Below, piece after piece: positions 52,322 through 60,560 of a DNA stretch of 64,000 nucleotides (its first letter is position 1; every line of letters starts with the position of its first letter). The notes beneath the pieces were generated by a model. That model did no database searches and was not told the origin of the DNA. It worked only from the letters and a program-made list of their open reading frames with translations. A program made the position numbers and the translations under genes. Source of the DNA: JBDHWG01 sp046328525 (GTDB lineage Bacteria; Chloroflexota; Anaerolineae; Epilineales; JAHCIE01); the NCBI GenBank assembly GCA_046328525.1, contig JAXLWK010000003.1, positions 1,736,001-1,800,000 on the forward strand, read 5' to 3'.

Positions 52322-52996
52322 TCACGCAATCAGGCCGGTGATGCCCTTATACAAGAACCACAGACCAAAGACCAGCGACACTGTTATCACAATCGGCCGA
52401 TTGTAGCGTTCCAGCCACACCTGCGCAGCTTGCACAGGCTTCGCGGCCTGCCGCGGCGCGACGGCCATCGCCAGGAGCGGGATGAGCGCGAGGGTCTGGG
52501 TGACCAGTGTGTAGAACAGGTACACGCCGACACTCGCCTCGCGGCCTAGCCCCGCCGCCGCGATCAAGTCAATCGCCGTCAACGTAAACACCCACTGCTT
52601 GAACGCGATGGTCACAAACAGCGCTCCGGCGCCGAACGCCTGCGCCGTCGAGAGACCGGTGATGGTTGTCATCCACTTCGGCGGTGGGTCGTCGGGGTCG
52701 GCCTCTTTGCGCCACTTCCTGAACGCCGTGACCAACAACAGGATGCTCACGACGAGCAGGAGGGTGGACGCAATCACGTCGGGGCCGTCCACCGGATAGG
52801 CCTCCGCGGCGCGACCGAAGACAAACCCGAACAGCACGCCTTGCACGAGACGCGCCAACACAGCGCCGGCCACGAAGGCTGTGGCCTTGAGCAGCCCGCC
52901 GTCGCTCTGCAACAGGAGCAGCACGATGATGGGATACAGCGGCACCAGTGTCGCGCCGATCATCACGGGCAGCAAACTGACGATGCTGTCGCCCAT
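52322..52996 (-). CDS. GAP-family (Sap/sulfolipid-addressing-like) membrane protein
   Basis: A 224-residue protein with about six membrane helices, resembling the GAP/Sap family of LysE-like small transporters (MIGATLVPLYPIIVLLLLQS near the start, AFRKWRKEADPDDPPPKWM loop, AFGAGALFVTIAFKQWVFTL). Family members in mycobacteria are linked to glycolipid and sulfolipid export, but the role here is unknown. It lies between the alkylsulfatase gene (26 bp upstream) and the SulP gene (19 bp downstream). Confidence 0.7.
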   Translation of the reverse strand: MGDSIVSLLPVMIGATLVPLYPIIVLLLLQSDGGLLKATAFVAGAVLARLVQGVLFGFVFGRAAEAYPVDGPDVIASTLLLVVSILLLVTAFRKWRKEADPDDPPPKWMTTITGLSTAQAFGAGALFVTIAFKQWVFTLTAIDLIAAAGLGREASVGVYLFYTLVTQTLALIPLLAMAVAPRQAAKPVQAAQVWLERYNRPIVITVSLVFGLWFLYKGITGLIA

Positions 52997-53022
52997 GGCT
53001 CACCCTCTCAGGCCGAAGCCGT

Positions 53023-54924
53023 CTACGGTGTCACGATGTTGAACCAGAACTCGAAGGTGTCCATGAGCGATAGGAACTCCGCCAGCTTCGCTGCGTCGCC
53101 CTCGATCGTGGCCTCCCCGGTCGTCAGCATCTCGGCCGCCGTGGCCTCGCCCAGGACGACCTTGTCGAGCGCCTCGCGCGTCGTGATAAGTGTCGCATCC
53201 GCGTCGGCCGCCTGCTTGCCCCTGGCGTAGTTCAACACCCCATTCTCGACCCGCAACACGTACTCCTCGCCAATATCCGTGAAACGGGCGTTGAGGGTAA
53301 TGAGCCTCCCCGCCGCCTCCGGACCAATTAGCCGCACCGCCAGCAGGTCGAAGAACATGTCTAGCGGCGTCGCCCGCACTGTATCCGCCGTGACCGTCTT
53401 AGGGACGGCCAGGTCCAGCACGCCATCCCGCAACTCCTTGGCGCCACTCAGATAGAAGTTGCGCCACGGCCCCGACTCGGCCTGGTAGCCAAGCTGTTCC
53501 AGGGCATCGGCCTGTAGCTCGCGGGCTTCGCGGTTGTCTGAATCGGCAAACACCAGATGATTGACCACCTGGGCCACCCAGCGGTACTCACCCCTGGCGA
53601 ACGACTCGCGAGCCTTGGCGAGCAGCGCGTCGGCCCCGCCCATGAACTCCACGTACTTCTTGCCCGCCATCTCCGGCGGCAGCGGGTGGAGGGTGGCCGG
53701 GTTGCCGTCGAAGAAGCCGAGGTAGCGCTGGTAGACCGCCTTCACGTTGTGGCTGACCGTGCCGTAGTAGCCCCGATTGTACCACGCGCGGGCCAAATCG
53801 GGCGGCAACTGGATCATCTCAGGGATCTCCAGCAGGGTGTAGCCCTGGTTCGCCAGCCGCAGCGTCTCGTCATGCAGGTACTTGTACATGTCGCGTTGCT
53901 TCTTGAGGAAGTCTACGCCGGCCTCTTCGCCCCATGTCGGCCAGTGATGGCTGGCGAAGACGACGTCGTAGCGCCCGGCAAAATAGTCAATTGCTTCGTC
54001 AATGTAGTGCGCCCAGGCCTTGGCGTCGCGCACCTGCGCCCCACGCAGGGTGTAGAGGTTGTGCATGACGTGGGTGCAGTTCTCGGCCATGCACAGCGCG
54101 CGATACCTGGGGAAGAGGAAGTTCATCTCGGCCGGCGCTTCCGTCCCCGGCGTGAGCTGAAATTCGATCTCCAGGCCGTCCACGGTGATTGTCTGGCTGG
54201 TGTGGGTGACGTCATCGGTAGGCTCAATGAGGCTGACCTCACCACTGGAGGTCGTCATCCCCAGGCCAGCGCCTACCTGTCCCTTCGGGTCTTTGGGCAG
54301 GAGATTGCCGTACATGTAACTGGCGCGGCGGCTCATGACGTTGCCGGCAATGACGTTCTCGCTGATGGCGTGCTCCAGGAAGTGCTCCGGCGCAATCACC
54401 TTGACCTTCCCCGCCTTGACGTCAGCCTCATCAATCACGCCTTTGACACCCGCCCAGTGGTCCGCGTGGCTGTGGGTGTAGATCACGGCGACGACAGGCT
54501 TGCGGCCCAGGTGCTTGTAGACCAGCTCCATGCCCGCCCGCGCCGTCGGAATGGAGACCAACGGGTCTACCACGACGTAGCCGTTGTCGGTCTCGATGAT
54601 GCTCATGTCGGACAGGTCGAAGCTACGAATCTGGTAGACACCGTCGGTGACCTTGAACAGGCCGTGGTGCAGCGCCAGCAGGCGCGATTGCCGCCACAGG
54701 CTCGGGTTGACGCTCGGCGGCGCGGCTTCGTCGGCGAGGAAGGGGTAGGCGTTGAGATCCCAGGCCGGTCGGCCGTTGGCATTGGTGATGACCGGGTCGT
54801 CCAGGCTGGCGATGAAGCCGCGGCGGGCCAGCTCGAAGTCCGTCGTATCGCTCCAGTTCAGCTCATCGAGCAACGCCGTGTTGGCGGCCGCGGTAAAAGT
54901 CGTAGCGTCCTTCTGAGTCGACAT
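53023..54924 (-). CDS. Alkyl sulfatase (class III, metallo-beta-lactamase fold)
   Basis: A 633-residue enzyme like SdsA1/YjcS/BDS1 that releases sulfate from alkyl sulfates such as dodecyl sulfate. The metallo-beta-lactamase domain shows the THSHADHWAGVKG zinc motif, then AENCTHVMHNLYTLRGAQVRD (in parts AENCTHVMHN and LRGAQVRD) and SHHWPTWGE. A dimerisation domain and a C-terminal SCP2-like sterol-carrier domain follow (about 510-633). No signal peptide is seen at ATG 54924, which has AAGGAG 6 bases upstream; the longer frame from 55035 lacks one too, so it is probably cytoplasmic. Confidence 0.92.
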   Translation of the reverse strand: MSTQKDATTFTAAANTALLDELNWSDTTDFELARRGFIASLDDPVITNANGRPAWDLNAYPFLADEAAPPSVNPSLWRQSRLLALHHGLFKVTDGVYQIRSFDLSDMSIIETDNGYVVVDPLVSIPTARAGMELVYKHLGRKPVVAVIYTHSHADHWAGVKGVIDEADVKAGKVKVIAPEHFLEHAISENVIAGNVMSRRASYMYGNLLPKDPKGQVGAGLGMTTSSGEVSLIEPTDDVTHTSQTITVDGLEIEFQLTPGTEAPAEMNFLFPRYRALCMAENCTHVMHNLYTLRGAQVRDAKAWAHYIDEAIDYFAGRYDVVFASHHWPTWGEEAGVDFLKKQRDMYKYLHDETLRLANQGYTLLEIPEMIQLPPDLARAWYNRGYYGTVSHNVKAVYQRYLGFFDGNPATLHPLPPEMAGKKYVEFMGGADALLAKARESFARGEYRWVAQVVNHLVFADSDNREARELQADALEQLGYQAESGPWRNFYLSGAKELRDGVLDLAVPKTVTADTVRATPLDMFFDLLAVRLIGPEAAGRLITLNARFTDIGEEYVLRVENGVLNYARGKQAADADATLITTREALDKVVLGEATAAEMLTTGEATIEGDAAKLAEFLSLMDTFEFWFNIVTP

Positions 54925-55164
54925 GGGAATCTCCTTGAGGGGCATAACGTGTCGAGGACGATCGTGGGTGCGATTGGGCCTGACCATTGGCGCGCCGGGG
55001 TCGTCAACGGGATGATGGACCCAGCCGAGGCGCATCCGGCATCAGCCTGACACCCATGATACGGCATTCTGTCGCCGGATTGAAGTGCCGAACACGCGAA
55101 AACGTACCGGAAATGTACCGGCTGTTTGTGCGCTTCCATAGCGCGAGGTTTCCAGGCAGGAGAG

Positions 55165-55239
55165 GGAAACGCAAAGGCGCAAAGGCGCCAAGGGGAAAAC
55201 CGCGTTGTCTTTCTTTGCGCCTCTGCGCCTTGGCGTTCC
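55165..55239. repeat. Inverted-repeat element ('CGCAAAGGCGCAAAG' type)
   Basis: The left arm (from GGAAACGCAAAGGCGCAAAG) pairs imperfectly with the right arm ending CTGCGCCTTGGCGTTCC. It is similar in wording to the palindrome at 36564-36608. Confidence 0.65.
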
Positions 55240-55301
55240 TATCGCCTTCGCGCAACCCGAAAGCCGTGTGATTGCATGCGCCGTCGCAGGACCTTCCGAA
55301 T

Positions 55302-55425
55302 GTCGCCCTGAGCGCAGCGAAGGACCCCCGGAGCACCGGGGGATGCTCCGCAGCGCCAAGATGCGGCCCATGCCGCTTGACAAACAATACCGTATCTTCG
55401 CTCCGCTCAGCATGACAGCCCAGGC
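55302..55425. repeat. Second copy of the TIR element seen at 463-600
   Basis: It starts TGTCGCCCTGAGCGCAGCGA and ends CTTCGCTCCGCTCAGCATGA plus CA, giving ~22-bp imperfect inverted ends that match those of the element in the dcw cluster. An internal hairpin CCCCCGG/CCGGGGG is present. Confidence 0.65.
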
Positions 55426-55444
55426 TTATGTTCAGGGGAAGTTG

Positions 55445-55903
55445 TCAACCCGCGTCCGAGGTGGCGTGTTCGCGGCGCTGACCATCGCGGTGGCGCAGGT
55501 AGACCAGCACGCCCGCGCCCGTCAGGCTGAGCGCGGCCAGCATCAGCGTCGGCGGCAGGGGATTGTCGGTCCAGGGGGAAGTCGTCCAGCCGGGCAGATG
55601 CCGCCGCGCCGACTCCATCCATAGCCCCGCATCCTCGCGCCAGGCGGCGAGGATAGGCAGCGACGGTTCGCCGCCCCGGCTGCGGGCCGCCGCGAGCAGA
55701 TCTTGCTTCAACTGGAGCCGGAATACAGGGTTGGGGTAGACCGGCCGCAGGACAAAGTGGACTCGCGCCGCCAGGCGCATCAGGTCAGACACGTCGCTAT
55801 CCGAGTCGGGGAACAGCGTCAGATACTCCTCGCAGGCGTCCTGGCCCTGGTTGAGGAGGTCGGCGTGAGCTGCGAGAATTTCCACCTTTACGTGCTCGTC
55901 CAT
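55445..55903 (-). CDS. Probable membrane-anchored partner (anti-sigma-like) of the ECF sigma factor
   Basis: A 152-residue protein with an N-terminal soluble region of about 115 residues and one membrane helix near the C-terminus (PPTLMLAALSLTGAGVLVYL, about 116-135), then a basic tail. The cytoplasmic part has no HxxxCxxC zinc anti-sigma motif. Location immediately after the sigma gene (30 bp) and topology suggest an anti-sigma or signalling partner; sequence alone does not prove it. The ATG has GAGGAAAG upstream. Confidence 0.55.
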   Translation of the reverse strand: MDEHVKVEILAAHADLLNQGQDACEEYLTLFPDSDSDVSDLMRLAARVHFVLRPVYPNPVFRLQLKQDLLAAARSRGGEPSLPILAAWREDAGLWMESARRHLPGWTTSPWTDNPLPPTLMLAALSLTGAGVLVYLRHRDGQRREHATSDAG

Positions 55904-55933
55904 GATCTTTCCTCTAGGCGCGGCCGACGGCCC

Positions 55934-56500
55934 CTACGAGTCGTACCGCCGCGCCTCCACATTCCAGCCGCGCCGCTCTAGCTCCTCGCGCAACGATAGC
56001 AGCGTTCGGTGATACAGGGACTTCACCGCGCCTTCGCTGCGGCCGAGGCGGTGCGCAATCTCCGCGTTGGACAGGCCCTCGCCAAACTTGAAGATCAGCA
56101 GCGTCTGGCGGTCGGCGGGCAGGCTGCGGATCGCCTCCATCAGCACCGCCTCTTCCTCGGCCACCTCGGCAGCCGTCTCCGGCAGCGCCTGGCGGCCGGG
56201 GATCAGCTCGTCGAGCGCAAGGACAGGGCGGCGGCGTTGGTCGCGGTGCCAGTTCGCCACGAGGTTGTGGGCAATCCGGAATAGCCACGCGGAGAATGGG
56301 ACACCGCGATCCACATACGCGCCGAGGTTGACCATCGCCCGCTGGAACGCGCGCGACGTGAGGTCTTCCGCGTCGTCCTGATTCCCGACACGGTGGAAGA
56401 TGTAGCTGTACACCTTGTCCACGTAGCGCTCGTAGAGCTGGCCGAACGCGTTCGCGTCCCCCTTCGCCAACTGCACGAGCTGTTCCTCGGAGTCGCTCAC
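55934..56500 (-). CDS. ECF-type RNA polymerase sigma factor
   Basis: A 188-residue sigma-70 family protein with only regions 2 and 4. Region 2: FGQLYERYVDKVYSYIFHRV, DAEDLTSRAFQRAM and FSAWLFRIAHNLVANWHRD. Region 4: LPADRQTLLIFKFGEGLSN, AEIAHRLGRSEGAVKSLYHR. The GTG at 56500 is taken as the start (GAGGTGG upstream); ATG 56539 is possible but covers a TATACT that looks like the gene's own -10 (56529-56524). The downstream partner gene and this one form a signalling pair. Confidence 0.88.
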   Translation of the reverse strand: MSDSEEQLVQLAKGDANAFGQLYERYVDKVYSYIFHRVGNQDDAEDLTSRAFQRAMVNLGAYVDRGVPFSAWLFRIAHNLVANWHRDQRRRPVLALDELIPGRQALPETAAEVAEEEAVLMEAIRSLPADRQTLLIFKFGEGLSNAEIAHRLGRSEGAVKSLYHRTLLSLREELERRGWNVEARRYDS

Positions 56501-56596
56501 CGATCCACCTCGCGGGCTTGTAGAGTATAACACCTTCATGTCGGCTTAGTTGCGGCCCTGTCACGCGACGCGCTTCGACACCGCGCGCCCCTCCGG

Positions 56597-57754
56597 CTAC
56601 TCGATGACCTTGACACCGTCCGTGGCGCGGGTCACGTAGATAGGCGGCGCTTGCCCCGTCGCCGCGGCATACTTTTCCGCCACAACGCGCTCAAACTCGG
56701 GCACGGCAGCGTCGGCGACCAGGCTAACCGTCGCGCCGCCGAAGCCGGCGCCCGTCATGCGCGCCCCGTAGACGCCGGGCACGCCGCGGGCAATCTCGAC
56801 CAGCAGGTCGAGGCGCGGGTGGCTCACGGCATAGTCGTCGCGCAGGCTGACGTGGGAAACGTCCATCAGCCGTCCCACGGTTTCGACATCGCCCTGCTCC
56901 AGCGCCGCGACCGCGTCCAGAACGCGCGCGTTCTCGCTGACGACGTGGCGGGCGCGCTTCTTGAGCAGCTCCGGCAGGTCGGCCGAGCGCGTCTCGAACT
57001 CGTCCCACCCGACATCGCGCAGGCTGGCCGCGCCCATGAGCCGCGCCGCCTCCGCCGTCTCCGCGCGACGGGCGTTGTACTCCGAATCCACCAGGCCGCG
57101 CTTGACGTTCGTGTCCGCGATAACAATGCTGACACCCAATGGCAGCGGCACCAGCCAGTAGCTCAAGTCGCGGGTGTCAATGAGGAGCGCGTGGTCGGCG
57201 CGGCCGAGCGCCACGATGAACTGATCCATGATGCCGCTCGCCACGCCTACCCAGGCGTTCTCGGCGCGGCGGGATAGCACGGCGAGGCGAGCGCGGTCCA
57301 CCTCGAAACCGCCGATGTTTGCCAGCGTCCACCCCACGCCCACCTCGATGGCAGCCGACGAGCTAAGGCCGGCGCCCGTCGGCACATCGCTGGCGAGCAC
57401 GATGTCCGCCGCGCTGACCGGCAAGCCGGCTTCCCCCAGCGCCCACGCGACACCGCGCGGGTACTCCGCCCACCCCTTCGTATGCCCTATGTCGCCCAGG
57501 CCAAACGTGTCGCCGCTGCCCATCGTCGTCGAGAACAGCCGCATCGTGTCGCTCGCGCCGGGCCGCGCGGCGAGAAGAATCTGCCGCTCGATGGCGATAG
57601 GCAGCACGAAGCCGTCGTTGTAGTCGGTATGTTCGCCAATCAGGTTCACCCGCCCCGGCGAGCGCACCCACACCGTCGGCTCGCCCCCGAAATGCGCCTC
57701 GAACGCCTGCGCCACCTCGGCCCTGAGCTGCTGGACGCCTGACGCCTCTGTCAT
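56597..57754 (-). CDS. galK: Galactokinase
   Basis: A 385-residue GHMP kinase converting galactose to galactose 1-phosphate. Motifs: RSPGRVNLIGEHTDYNDGFV, the ATP loop VPTGAGLSSSAAIEVGVG, and the C-terminal MTGAGFGGATVSLV. Length is typical. Its ATG overlaps the galT stop (ATGA) with GAGGAGG upstream, so the Leloir enzymes are made together. galE and galM are not in the window. Confidence 0.96.
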   Translation of the reverse strand: MTEASGVQQLRAEVAQAFEAHFGGEPTVWVRSPGRVNLIGEHTDYNDGFVLPIAIERQILLAARPGASDTMRLFSTTMGSGDTFGLGDIGHTKGWAEYPRGVAWALGEAGLPVSAADIVLASDVPTGAGLSSSAAIEVGVGWTLANIGGFEVDRARLAVLSRRAENAWVGVASGIMDQFIVALGRADHALLIDTRDLSYWLVPLPLGVSIVIADTNVKRGLVDSEYNARRAETAEAARLMGAASLRDVGWDEFETRSADLPELLKKRARHVVSENARVLDAVAALEQGDVETVGRLMDVSHVSLRDDYAVSHPRLDLLVEIARGVPGVYGARMTGAGFGGATVSLVADAAVPEFERVVAEKYAAATGQAPPIYVTRATDGVKVIE

Positions 57755-58800
57755 GATGTCCTCCTCTGCGTGTAGTGTATGTCCCCTACCTCGCGCAGCC
57801 GCTCGGCCGCGGTCTCGGCGGTAATGTCGCGCTGGGCTTCACCAAGCATCTCGAAGCCGACCATGAACTTGCGCACAGTCGCCGAGCGCAGCAAGGGCGG
57901 GTAGAAGTGGGCGTGCAGGTGCGCCGCCTCGCCGTTCTCGCCCTTGGCGCGTTGATGAAACCCCATGGAGTACGGGAACGAGGTCGAGAATACGTTGTCA
58001 TAGCGGGCCGTAAGGCGGCGGATGATGTCGGCCAGCGCGTTCCGCCCCGCGTCGTCCAGGTCGCTGATGGCGCCGACCGGCTCGCGGGCGATCACCAGCG
58101 TCTCGAACGGCCACACGGCCCAGAACGGCACGACGACGAGGAAGTAGTCGTTGGCGCAGACGACGCGCTCGCCTTCCGCCTCCTCCACTGCCGCGTAGTC
58201 TTCGAGCATCGAGCGGCCTCGGCGGGCGCGATACCCTGCGAGCGCGGCCAGCTCGCGGGCCGGGATGGACGGCACATGCTCGGTAGCCCAGATCTGGCCG
58301 TGGGGGTGAGGGTTGCTGGCCCCCATCATTGCCCCACGGTTCTCGAACACCTCGACGTGCCCAATCCAGTCATAGCCGATTAGTTCGTCATACTGCGCCG
58401 CCCAGGCATCCACGACGCGCCGCACCGATGGCTCGTCCATCACAGCCAGGGTGAGATCGTGGCGCGGCGAGAAGCACAACACGCGGCACGTGCCTCGCAC
58501 GCCCTGCGCCCGAAGCAATTCGTCCCGAACCCACGCATCGGCAGGCGAGTCCGGCAACAAAGCGGGGAAGTCATTCGTAAAGACATATGTAGATGTGTAA
58601 TCGGGGTTCCGCTCGTCGTTGGCCCGCGTATTGCCTGGACAGAGATAGCAGGTCGGGTCATACGTTGGACGGTGGTCTGGCGGCGGCGTCTCCACCTGTC
58701 CCTGCCAGGGCCGCTGAGTGCGGTGGGGGGAGACGAGCACCCACTCACCCATGAGTGGATTGAAACGACGGTGCGGATTGCTCCACAATAGGTTTGGCAT
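57751..58800 (-). CDS. galT: Galactose-1-phosphate uridylyltransferase
   Basis: A 349-residue HIT-superfamily enzyme exchanging UMP between UDP-glucose and galactose 1-phosphate. It shows the N-terminal substrate region RFNPLMGEWVLVSPHRTQRP, zinc Cys pair CYLC, GAMMGASNPHPHGQIWAT with the catalytic H-P-H, and HLHAHFYPPLLRS in the second half. The ATG at 58800 starts MPNLLWSNPHRRFN; the open frame further upstream is unrelated. It is the first gene after its promoter. Confidence 0.95.
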   Translation of the reverse strand: MPNLLWSNPHRRFNPLMGEWVLVSPHRTQRPWQGQVETPPPDHRPTYDPTCYLCPGNTRANDERNPDYTSTYVFTNDFPALLPDSPADAWVRDELLRAQGVRGTCRVLCFSPRHDLTLAVMDEPSVRRVVDAWAAQYDELIGYDWIGHVEVFENRGAMMGASNPHPHGQIWATEHVPSIPARELAALAGYRARRGRSMLEDYAAVEEAEGERVVCANDYFLVVVPFWAVWPFETLVIAREPVGAISDLDDAGRNALADIIRRLTARYDNVFSTSFPYSMGFHQRAKGENGEAAHLHAHFYPPLLRSATVRKFMVGFEMLGEAQRDITAETAAERLREVGDIHYTQRRTS

Positions 58801-58839
58801 AAACGACCTATCCTTGTCGCATAGGCTGAATTCGAGGTT

Positions 58840-58867
58840 ATTATAGCAGGCAGCGGGGGGTAAGCAA
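58840..58867 (-). promoter_or_regulatory. Promoter of galT-galK
   Basis: On the minus strand TTGCTT (58867-58862), a 16-bp spacer and TATAAT (58845-58840), about 40 bases before galT. It is back-to-back with the promoter of the DUF1232 gene; the -10 sites face away from each other. Confidence 0.65.
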
Positions 58868-58876
58868 GTGAGACGG

Positions 58877-58905
58877 TTGCTAAAACCTGCCGCCAATCTT
58901 ATAAT
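58877..58905 (+). promoter_or_regulatory. Promoter of the DUF1232 gene
   Basis: TTGCTA (58877-58882), a 17-bp spacer, TATAAT (58900-58905); start codon 36 bases on. Confidence 0.75.
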
Positions 58906-58941
58906 TGGACTGTCACAGTACAGCAGTAGGAGACAACGCCC

Positions 58942-59286
58942 ATGAACTCTCAAGGCCCCACCTCACAGCAAGGAAAGCCCGGCATTTTCGCCGGCTTGTG
59001 GACCGATATCCGCCTCGCCTGGCGGCTGTTTCGGGACCGTGAAGTCCCCTGGTATCTGAAGATCATTCCGATCCTGGGAATTGCCTACGTGGTTTCGCCG
59101 ATTGACCTGATTCCTGACTATCTGCCGATCCTGGGGCAGGCCGACGACGCCGCCATCCTGGCGTTCTCAATCACCTGGTTCATCAAGCTCGCGCCGGAGG
59201 ACCGCGTCGAGATGCACCGCGCGGCGCTCCGCGGCGAGTCAAGTCCCGCCGATGGCCGCACGATTGACGGCACATACAAGTCCTGA
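58942..59286 (+). CDS. YkvA-like DUF1232 membrane protein
   Basis: A 114-residue small protein with the DUF1232 core VPWYLKIIPILGIAYVVSP and IDLIPDYLPILGQADDAAIL, comprising two hydrophobic helices around the conserved DLIPD. The function of the family is unknown. The ATG at 58942 has TAGGAGA upstream. It has a strong promoter and is followed after 166 bp by the GNAT-like gene. Confidence 0.9.
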   Translation: MNSQGPTSQQGKPGIFAGLWTDIRLAWRLFRDREVPWYLKIIPILGIAYVVSPIDLIPDYLPILGQADDAAILAFSITWFIKLAPEDRVEMHRAALRGESSPADGRTIDGTYKS

Positions 59287-59452
59287 CCTCGTTGACAGTC
59301 GTCGGCGACGCAGCAAGACGCGGCGGAGACCCCTCACCCTCCGCCAAAGCCAACACAGCTTGTAGGGCGTTCCGGGCGGCCTGGCCGTCCGGTGCAACGG
59401 TCAGGCTGCGGGGGCGGTCCACCACGGCGGGGCGACCCCGTTGGAGGCCCGT

Positions 59453-60499
59453 GTGACAGTGGCAGCGCGCACGTTCGGACTGCGGGACGTGCCTCTCGTG
59501 CAAGGTCTACAACGATCGGGCGCACATCTCGATCTCGAAAGCGCCGTCGTTGACCCTCTCTGGCCCCTATCGGCGGCCCTGCGCAACTACTACCGTCCGT
59601 TCGGCGGCCGGTGGCGCTCAACCTACGTCCTCAACGGGCGCGAACAACGCGCGCGGCTACGCGGCTTCGTTCAGACAGGCTTGCGCGCGTCCCGCCACGA
59701 AGCCGACGTGCTCTTCATCGCGCCCGCCCTCGCGGCCACCTACGGCACGACGGCGGAGATCTGGCGGCGTCTGCTCTTGCACGCCACGAAGGAGGCCGGC
59801 GCCCAGCAGTTGCACCGCCTGTTCGCCAGGCTGCCGACGGGTGACACCGACGCCATCGAGGCGTTTCGCAGCGCCGGTTTCGTCGGGTACGCCCAGGAGC
59901 ACGTCTTCCGGCTCGACCGGCAGCCCACTCCTCCCGGCCCGGTCCTCACTCTGCGGCCGATGGACCGCCGCGACAACTGGGGTGTGCAGCGCCTGTTCTG
60001 CCACGCCGCGCCCCGCGCCGTCCAACAGGTCGAGTGCCTGCCTGGCGGAACGTGGCGCGTCCCGGAGACGGCCTCGCGCCGGCCCACGCAGCGTTACGTG
60101 TGGGAGCACATGACCGAGGTGCGCGGCTACATGAGTCTCCGCCGCGGCGTCCACGGCCATTGGGTCAAGGTCGTCGTGGACGAGGAGGACGAGCGTCTGG
60201 CGGACAGCCTGGTCACGCAGGCCCTGCATCAAGTCGGGACCACGCCGCGCCCCGTCTATTGCAGCGTGCGCAGCTATGAGCCGGTCGTGCAGCATACGTT
60301 GCAGCGGCTCGGCTTCCGCCTGCAAGCATCGCTCCTGATCCTGGTGAAAGCCACCGTCGCGCCTGTCAAGGAGCCGGCCCTGAACTGGCTGGCCGTGCCA
60401 GAACGCGGCGTCGAAATTGCATCCACCGCCTCGCACCTACAGACCACGGCCACGCCGCCCCGGCCGCTTGCCCCAGAACGCCATCCGGGCGGCGCTTGA
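59453..60499 (+). CDS. GNAT-like acetyltransferase family protein, unknown function
   Basis: A 348-residue protein apparently made of two GNAT-like halves; the second contains LTLRPMDRRDNWGVQRLFCH, YMSLRRGVHGHWVKVVVDEE and VYCSVRSYEPVVQHTLQRLGF, which resemble the acetyl-CoA-binding and C-terminal strands of GNATs. No clear catalytic signature is visible, so activity is uncertain. The GTG at 59453 with GGAGG 5 bases upstream is preferred over TTG 59441. It is 61 bp upstream of the R3H/AAA gene. Confidence 0.6.
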   Translation: MTVAARTFGLRDVPLVQGLQRSGAHLDLESAVVDPLWPLSAALRNYYRPFGGRWRSTYVLNGREQRARLRGFVQTGLRASRHEADVLFIAPALAATYGTTAEIWRRLLLHATKEAGAQQLHRLFARLPTGDTDAIEAFRSAGFVGYAQEHVFRLDRQPTPPGPVLTLRPMDRRDNWGVQRLFCHAAPRAVQQVECLPGGTWRVPETASRRPTQRYVWEHMTEVRGYMSLRRGVHGHWVKVVVDEEDERLADSLVTQALHQVGTTPRPVYCSVRSYEPVVQHTLQRLGFRLQASLLILVKATVAPVKEPALNWLAVPERGVEIASTASHLQTTATPPRPLAPERHPGGA

Positions 60500-60560
60500 G
60501 GGCGACCGACATGCGCGGAGCAGCCCTTGACGAGACCCGGCTGCCACCGAGGGATTAAGA

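Larger units (their letters stand above)
54925..55444. other. 520-bp gap upstream of the alkylsulfatase gene
   Basis: No gene is supported here. The gap contains two repeat elements, listed separately (55165-55239 and 55302-55425). Between 54925 and 55140 I see no clear promoter for the alkylsulfatase gene. Confidence 0.6.

Noticed and set aside
59287..59452. TTGACA at 59292-59297 as a promoter for the GNAT-like gene
   Set aside because: No -10 element is present at the right distance (AAGACG at 17 bp).
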